Shown: positions 57,253-64,000 of the stretch, one piece after another
Position numbering within the stretch: the stretch's first letter is position 1
Layout: every line of letters begins with the position of its first letter
NCBI RefSeq assembly: GCF_001039355.2
Contig: NW_019775247.1
Coordinates: forward strand, 1-64,000
Source: Lingula anatina
Lineage: Eukaryota > Brachiopoda > Lingulata > Lingulida > Lingulidae
Reading direction: 5' to 3'
Length of the DNA: 64,000 bases
The notes under the pieces: generated by a model
What the model saw: the letters and a program-made list of their open reading frames with translations, nothing else
Database searches by the model: none
What the model was told of the DNA's origin: nothing
Translations under genes and position numbers: made by a program

Positions 57253-59873
57253 TTATCTGTCGTTAAAATACTGAACATATGCTTCTCTTATGGCTTTGGC
57301 ATCGTACTGTCTCATGTCATGTCCTGGTTGGTATCCGTTATGATTTCGATCTTCCTCCACCAAGTCCATCCACTCCTGGTCAAAGCCTTCATTGTGAACC
57401 ACGACAACATTATGCAGTGTTAAGCATGCCAGGATGAGCACTGGCACAAATTCAGTTTCAAAATCTAGCCTGTGTTGAAGTATCTGCCATTTCCCTTTAC
57501 ATCTACCCAAACATCCCTCAATGCACATTCTTCCTCGAGTGTGGCAATAGTTGAAGTTCTTTTGAGCTTGAGTAAGTACATCAAAGTCTGAAAATGCTTT
57601 TAACAGCCAAGGTTTGAGGGGATAGGCAGGGTCACCTATAATCAAAATGGGCACTTCTACTCCATTTATCAGTCGACTTGACGGGGGGAATAAAGTCCCA
57701 CTTTCTGCCTTTTGAAAGATGCTTGACTGTGCTAGTACTTGTGCATCTTGGACTTGTCCTGGCCAGCCTGATACCACATGCAAGACTCTTAGTTCATGAT
57801 CACATATCACCTGTAACGGAAAGTTGAAAAAATATACAAAATGTGACAAAACTAAAATAATATAATAATAAATGCTGCTTCTAAAATCTAGTGAAAAAAA
57901 AGCCACATATAAATTAGAGCTGAACTCAACCTCCCAACCTTTGAACACATTCCAAGACTATGAAGTTCTAATATTATAACACAACTTAACACCACCAAAA
58001 AGTAATGAGGATATTTTTCATGTGTATTTGTAAGAGGGGTGGGAGTGGAATAGGTGTAACTGTACTTATTGGACACCTTTTGGCTATTAAAGGACCAAGG
58101 ATCCTAGAGAGAATCATGCACGCTGTATATTTATTCTTCTTTACCTGACTAGCAATGGAATAAAAACATTTCCGGTTGTAGTAATCAGTCTTGTTTTGGC
58201 TTGGAGCAATAATGGGCACGTGTGTTCCATCAATAGCCCCTGCACATTGTGGAACACCCCATTTGGCCTCAAATCCCTCCACAATATTTTGTAGTCTTCT
58301 CCCAGTGGGCATCTGAATGAACTTAGGAGATAGATGGGTGGCTATGGCCTGCACTGTTTCTTGGAAAATGGTGCAGGCTGAAGATATCTCAATTCCAAAC
58401 AAATGCCCAATGCTTCTGTATTCCATACCAGAGCCACATATCCACAGAGTCACTGCAACCCTGAGTTCTACTGAATAACACCTACAAAAGGCATAAATTT
58501 GAGTTGTTATTGCAAAATATTAATTTACATAATGGCAATTTCATAGTCTTGGTTATGAATATAAAAATACTTTGCCTTACAAGTTTCAATAACGGCAGCA
58601 ATTATCCATGATATTTTCCCACATTAGTTGTATTACTGTTGAATGTTACAGACATTTTTATGAATAATCACAAACTTGTTAATTGCAAAATTTTGTAAAC
58701 GAAAAATGGGGAACTGAATTTTGCACAAATGCAAAATTGGTCATATGTCATTCATACAACAATAACGTAACATGACTGTATAATTGCATACTACTTGTCA
58801 TTAGCCTTTAGATCAACAAGAAGACACAGTAAATTTTAATGTTTGCAAACATTATGAGCAATCATATACATGCATTCCTCCTCTTTATATTATGCCACAA
58901 GAATGTGCTGCCACTTACTTTCTGCGGGGGTTTTTCTCCAGAAAAGGTCTAAGATCTAGGCAAAGAAACTGGAATGTTGCTCTTTTCATACAAAAATTTT
59001 CCATCCAATCTCCATCCGTAAAAGTCCGATTCACAATATGTTCCCACCAGTGGCTTGATCTAAAATGTAAATTTTGAATTTTATGTCAAGAAAAACAAAC
59101 CCAGTTTTTACGGTACAGACAACACCTTTAGACGTTCCTTCATCGAGGTAAAGAAATTTTAATTACCTTTAAAAATATTTTAACTGTTCAAAATAAGACA
59201 AAAGTAAATACTAAATGTGATAATAATGTGCAAAAAATAATAAATGTGAAAAGTATGAAAATCTAAAGTCTGGAAAGTGATCCACCAGGGGTATTGGCAT
59301 GAAGTGATTTAAATGTACCTGTGCTAACATACAGTGGACAGTAGCAGTTATTTAAAATACACCGATTCTAGTTAATTAAAAATCTGGGTCCCATACCTCG
59401 AAAAGCATCGCGTATTGCGAATAGCGATATCAGACAGGCTACAGTATTCTGGGTCGAGCATGTAATGGGAGAATTATGGAATCGAGACTCAAGACGTTTG
59501 GTTTCACTTTTTTTGATTCTAGTTTTTGAAGCAAATTTTATTCGCTCCCCAAAACAAATCAAATGACGCATGTCACCTACTTTTCTTTCATCCAAACAGT
59601 TTGATCAGGCGTGTGGAACAAGGCAAACATCAGCATAAGAACGAACTGCGCCCTCTGACGAGACTGCATACGCAAAAATTCTGCCATCCTCCTCCTCCAA
59701 CTACTGGGGCTGGGTATCTCCGTGAACATCTCCGTGAATATCTCTGGTGACATTATCTCCGTAGATAGCCGATTCATTGCTGCTCTACGGGCCAATTCAT
59801 TCCTTTTTCGTCTCTGTTTTGAAAGATAATAGAACAGAAGAGCTTTTTTCCTTCGATCGCCTCCAGCCGCCAT
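57253..59873 (-). CDS. HARBI1-like Harbinger transposase/nuclease, intact
   Basis: Four exons: 59581-59873 (ATG at 59873, with A at -3 and G at +4), 58919-59059, 58145-58481 and 57253-57810. All GT-AG and in phase; 1,329 nt, 442 residues. The N-terminal part is basic (GGDRRKK, KQRRKRNELARR). Exon 2 has the SSHWWEHIVNRTF, FCMKRATFQFLC start of the Harbinger helix-turn-helix region. Exons 3-4 carry the DDE nuclease: GAIDGTHVPI (first Asp), IIGDPAYPLKPW (second Asp) and CIEGCLGRCKGKW (Glu), plus ACLTLHN near the end. All three catalytic positions are present and there is no internal stop, so the protein could be active or domesticated. No Myb/SANT partner gene is visible. An upstream ATG at 59912 is in frame but has a weaker context. 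Confidence 0.88.
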
Positions 59874-59934
59874 GCTTTCTTCACCTCGAGTTTGTTTGAT
59901 GAGCATGCGCACTTAATATTTCTCAGGTAGCTTC

Positions 59935-60390
59935 CGCATGGCGAATAGAGCCGAGATTTAATGACTGTACCCCCGCTGGGACGACGCGTGGGGATTCGTG
60001 TGAAAGGTGGAGAGACTATTAAAAGATTAGGCGGTTTTTCTTTCATGTACGTCCGCCATATTTAGTTCGTGGATTTGTAGAGCTATGGCTCAACTCGTTG
60101 ACTGCATTCTCAACGAATTGAGCCAGGCTTTACAAATCCTGAGAATGAATCGACTATCTACGGAGATAATATCACCAGAGGAATTCACGGATATGTTCGG
60201 AGGCGAGATTTAATTACTGTACTCTGCAGGGACGACGTGTGGGGAGGCGTGTGAGAGGCGGAGAGACTATTTAAAGATTAGGCGGTTTTTCTTTCATGTA
60301 CGTCCGCCATTTTTAGTTCTCAGGATTTGTAAAGCCTGGCGCAATTCGTTGAGAATGCTGCCGTTGTGAATGCGGTCATACTCACACATA
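59935..60390. mobile_element. Family A MITE-like block at the 5' end of the Harbinger gene
   Basis: Two direct subunits each contain GAGATTTAAT(G/T)ACTGTAC, GACGACG(C/T)GTGGGG, GGAGAGACTAT, AGATTAGGCGGTTTTTCTTT and CATGTACGTCCGCCAT. Between them (60145-60200) lies an inverted copy of transposase exon 1 sequence (ATCGACTATCTACGGAGATA). The family A MITE at 3153-3450 is built of the same blocks. Confidence 0.75.
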
Positions 60391-60925
60391 GTAGGCCTAC
60401 CCTACCATACCGTGCAATTACTGATAACTTCACTTTCGGTTTTATATTCCAGTATGTTCATGTTTAAATACAGTAGATATATAGTTCAAACTCCTAGGAA
60501 TTTACATGAAAACTAAACTTGCTGTAGACAAAAACGGCTTTCTAGATCACTGGCAACTTTTACAGATAATGAGCCCGATTAACTTGTTTTAATTGACTTT
60601 TATACGTGTAATATTGAGAGTATTTAACGTTTTATTCATCTGTTGGCTACAGTGGAGGAACGAGGAAAACACAATTAGAAGAGATCTCCCCCAACTGGAT
60701 GGTATCATCAAAGACAATGGAGAAAACAACAAAACGAATTATGGGGATCCCACCCATCCAGCAAGCTCTTTTTAAATTCTTACCCAGTAATAGTAGACTG
60801 TTGACTTTAAAGGACAGTAAACGGTTTTAAGTAGTTTTTTCTCTACAGTATTAAATATTAATTCCACTTTTAGGCTAAATTCATAAATATTTTAATGGCC
60901 AGTGTTTTAGTTTAGAATATCGGCA

Positions 60926-61483
60926 CATGAGTCAATAAAATACCAAACAACTTTTATGGAAAATAAACTGAAATTAAATCTGGAGACTCCTTTATCTATT
61001 AGCATTTCGAATTTACATTACATCTCGGCACGTTCGTCTTCATCACCATCATACTTCCGTCGCAGTCCGAAGCGCGAAGTTCAAACAGTGCACATCAAAA
61101 CCATAAATAGGAGTCCTTACGTAGGAAACATCGCGCTAGAGAACGGGTTTAATTAAGACATTCTTGTTAGCGGTATTGTCACTAATTTAGAGAATCGTGA
61201 ACAAATCTGGATGACTCTATCTATAAAAAAAGCAATTGTTACCTAAAAATCATATACAAGAAAAAATAATGAAAAGAACGAAGGCAGAATAATTTTTAAA
61301 TTAAAAATGGAATCTGAACAACAAATACAGCTTCAAGCAAATGAAATTGAATATAGAAAATCAAACTCATGATTTTGACTTATGCATTACATTACAATTT
61401 ATTTTAAAACAATATCGGTACCTTGTCAATGCATGGAAGGACTGTGTGAAAACGACATACACCCTCCCCTACACATACACTAA

Positions 61484-61523
<40 letters not shown>

Positions 61524-63125
61524 GTGCGATAATGGGGGGGAGGGGGGGCCAATTAAATCAAATGCCTTTTCCCCGTTGCCAACGCTCTCAAATCAGGTCT
61601 TTTATCCAAAAAATGTTTTATTGTATAAAATACAACGTATATAATACCACAGACTTTGGTCGAATGATGTAGCTGTGAGCATGAACTCAAAATATGATAT
61701 AGCACTATCAACAATGAAATGTATTTTCTTGAAAAAGAATTAGGATTAGGTTATAATTACGATATATAGGTTAAAAAATGCGTGTCTAATGTTTCAAAGT
61801 GAGTGAAAATGGATATCTGCAAGACATTAAAATTTTGACTGCATTTCAATTTATTTGTGTTCGACAAGGGTGAATTTAATTAGGATACTCTCCCTCTCAC
61901 ACTCTCTGTCATTTTTGTTTCTTTTTTTGAAGACAAGAGAAAAGAATAATAACCATAACAGTAAAATTTTTCAGATGTAAAAAGATTTCAGAGTTAAAAA
62001 TCTTGTTGGCCACTACAGTTCCTTTTCGTAGAGGTCCACTGGGTTTTTTTAAAGACAATTTCTGATTGTATAAATTGATAGTCATCAGATTATGCTCTTC
62101 TTTATTATGTTCGCGAATCGTGCACAAATAAATTACACTGAAACTTAATACCGCCTAGATTTATGTCAAAAGTGCCTTATTTTATAAGACAAAAGTTCTA
62201 TAACTTTTTATATGCGGAAATCAAGTTGTAATTAAGCTGTGAATAAACTCATTAAGTTTGTTTGTAAACATATGTCAAGTTGGAAGCATTTATTTATTCT
62301 GCTTATTTGAAAAGGAGACGGCAGTATCTTTCATCGCATTTACTGAAAATAAAACTCTAAGATGTCTATTCTCTTCCTTGTTCCACATTTCTATTTCTAA
62401 ATTTAAGATAAAACGAGAAAAGTTGAAAAATGGAGTAAACGTTTGGGTTTTTTTATAAACATCGCAAAAGGTACCGTGCTTATACATGTATGTAACACCC
62501 GTCAAAAGTCAGAATTGTATAAGGCTTTCATTTTTAAGATAATGATTTTCTGTTTGTGTTTGAATGCGAATAAGGTTTAATTATTTTTCCGTAAAGCTCT
62601 GTTTTGGAAGAACGGAAGGGAAAGTCTTTTGATGTAAAAATTTCATGTCGATAATTGAATGTAAATAAACGTTATTTTGGTTCCGAGTCACTGCTGTAAT
62701 CATATCCAGTTCGTTAATACCCCTCTCATGTGGAAAGTGTGTGTGTGTAATGTTTATTTCCCGTCATAGCCGAAATCGAATCCTCCCAGTATACCGACCG
62801 ATCATGGCATATTTAACCTCGGCCTCGGGTTGATCACTTAGCATGTCGAATTCAAGGTTGATATTCAGGATATATTCATTATCGACCTGCACCCCCCCCC
62901 CCCCCCTCCGTCACTGCACAGGGTAGCTAGAGGATATCTATGGTTTGTGTTATTTTTTTGTATTTGTTTCATTTTAATCATCCATTCACTGTGTTTCTTT
63001 CTTTTTTGATAAATAGCTAGTGGCATAAAAAAAAGATATCCAGTACAGCAAGTTGAAGGGGCTTTATGTCAGATCTTTTATATTTTCTTTACCAGTACAC
63101 GTACTTACTCCATTGAAAATGTAAA
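60926..63125. other. Spacer at the right end
   Basis: No gene recognised. (AC)n(AG)n microsatellite at 61483-61522, poly(G) at 61533-61548, poly(C) at 62892-62905. Confidence 0.5.
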
Positions 63126-63694
63126 ATATATACTGACAGTCAATGAAAACGCATCATTTATAATAAAATAATATTTTAAGTTCCTTTGGCACATAAAGAA
63201 AATAACAGTTTTCGTGTGAAATATTACCCATTATTCAGTCACAAAAGGTGAAATAAAGGTCAGAAAAGATCGTTAAAAAAAGATCATTAAAATGCAAGGT
63301 CACGTGATCAAATCCCTTTGGTCCTGCCCAGCCTCCAGCATCCCCAGGACCCGCAGTCGCTCTTTCAGTGTCAGACGTGGCATCACGGAACTTTTTTTGT
63401 CATGTGTCATACTGGATTTGGTGACTACCTTAAATAGGCATAATTAATCACCATATATTGAACCTGATTAATTCACACCAATCAGGAAAAACACATGATT
63501 TTGTAACAGCTGATCACGAAATCAGGTGATCTGAAAATCACAGAAGCGGAAAATTTAAACATCCGAGTGGTCAGCCCACTCTGTTATGCACTTGTACTCG
63601 TTTATATGGTTGGAATCGATTCTCGGTAAAAGTACAAGAGTACAAAGGTACAAGAAAGTTTTCTGATGCGTTTTCATTGACTGTCAGTATATAT
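63126..63694. mobile_element. Tc1/mariner-type MITE with perfect 31-bp TIRs
   Basis: 63126-63156 (ATATATACTGACAGTCAATG, continuing AAAACGCATCA) is exactly complementary to 63664-63694. TA dinucleotides at both borders fit a mariner-type target duplication. The interior keeps a 27-codon minus-strand start of a Tc1 transposase (63300-63383). Confidence 0.88.
63300..63383 (-). pseudogene. Tc1 transposase N-terminus remnant inside the MITE
   Basis: ATG at 63383 opens a 27-residue frame ending at TGA 63300-63302. It contains LTLKERLRVLGMLEAGQDQR, which has the (R)xxGMLEAGxSQRDVA pattern of the first paired-type helix of Tc1-like transposases. Everything downstream is deleted. This shows the MITE is an internal-deletion derivative of an autonomous Tc1-like element. 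Confidence 0.65.
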
Positions 63695-64000
63695 GCAATT
63701 TCAAAATATGTATATATGAGTTAACGTTGAGAAAGGAAAATGCCATAGATAATAGTTACTAAAGTCAGATGAAGATACGACTTTTGATTTCCAGTTAATG
63801 TAAACAGTGATCTTGGTCATTGATGTAAACATTAAAATGATTTTTTTCTAATACATGCAAGAAAGTACTGTAAAAATTGTATTGTTGTAACAAAGGGCAA
63901 CAGATGGGATGGTTTTTGTTTATAATGCATGAAATAAAAATTCTGACGAAGAAATGTAAAGATAGTACTTTATGAATGAATGTTTTAGTTGAGGTTGACA

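Larger units (their letters stand above)
54965..60925 (+). repeat. Pair of about 300-bp direct repeats flanking the transposase region
   Basis: 54965-55295 and 60640-60925 share, in the same order, GGCTACAGT(A/G)GAGGAACG, GAGATCTCCC, GGAGAAAACAACAAAA, AAATTCTTACC, AGTAGAC and TAAATATTATAATG-like blocks. They bracket about 5.3 kb that includes the orphan cassette exon and the Harbinger gene. Confidence 0.75.

Noticed and set aside
60593-60775. 60-codon frame with NEENTIRRDLPQLDG
   Set aside because: It lies in the direct repeat; the copy at 54965-55140 does not keep the frame, so coding is not supported.

Overview
The window is animal nuclear DNA. It is AT-rich, genes are split by canonical GT-AG introns of about 0.1 to 4 kb, and exon phases stay consistent across each gene. 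The domains are metazoan (tyrosine-kinase fold, EGF, von Willebrand D, C-type lectin). Introns and spacers are packed with short inverted-repeat transposons, microsatellites and satellite arrays. The gene set and repeat style suggest a marine invertebrate such as a hemichordate, lancelet, echinoderm or mollusc; the species cannot be fixed from sequence alone. One long N gap (12259-12596) and six single-N joins (2367, 5651, 16380, 25547, 34153, 54311) show a draft assembly.

Layout. 199-1934 (+): 3' half of a tyrosine-kinase-like gene whose catalytic residues are replaced, so a pseudokinase. 2376-8569 (-): three exons of a stabilin-type EGF protein. 9-16 kb: spacer with MITEs, microsatellites and the N gap. 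16456-18274 (+): six small exons, four of them a duplicated phase-1 cassette series, which lead in phase into 22619-25506 (+), the peptidase half of a YME1L-like mitochondrial AAA protease. Its ATPase core is not found and an in-frame TGA lies near the C terminus. The intron between these groups is filled by a TIR element carrying a 143-bp satellite (19.0-21.7 kb). 24130-26964: a perfect 1,417-bp direct duplication joined by one N, probably an assembly error. 27.9-29.25 kb: a 134-bp satellite with a perfect hairpin in every unit, followed by a related 42-bp array at 30.7-31.0 kb.

33212-53039 (-): a complete gene of 19 coding exons (about 1,334 residues) for a secreted VWDE-like protein. Its order is signal peptide, D8C-like region, VWD domain, proline-rich linker and EGF modules, ending in a C-type lectin domain. 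Every exon phase closes, and a TATA box and a poly(A) signal frame the gene. Its introns and 3' flank hold many mobile elements.

57253-59873 (-): a four-exon HARBI1/Harbinger transposase (442 residues) with an intact DDE triad. Its 5' flank is built of sequence shared with a MITE family seen elsewhere in the window, and about 300-bp direct repeats lie on both sides. Two Tc1/mariner relics (50.7-51.1 kb and 63.1-63.7 kb) complete the transposon content.

The genes do not form a pathway. The unifying theme is extracellular EGF-type modular proteins set in a very active DNA-transposon landscape. The best candidates for something new are the VWDE-plus-lectin architecture, the AAA-less protease with its cassette exons, the satellite-bearing TIR elements, and the Harbinger/MITE pairing.
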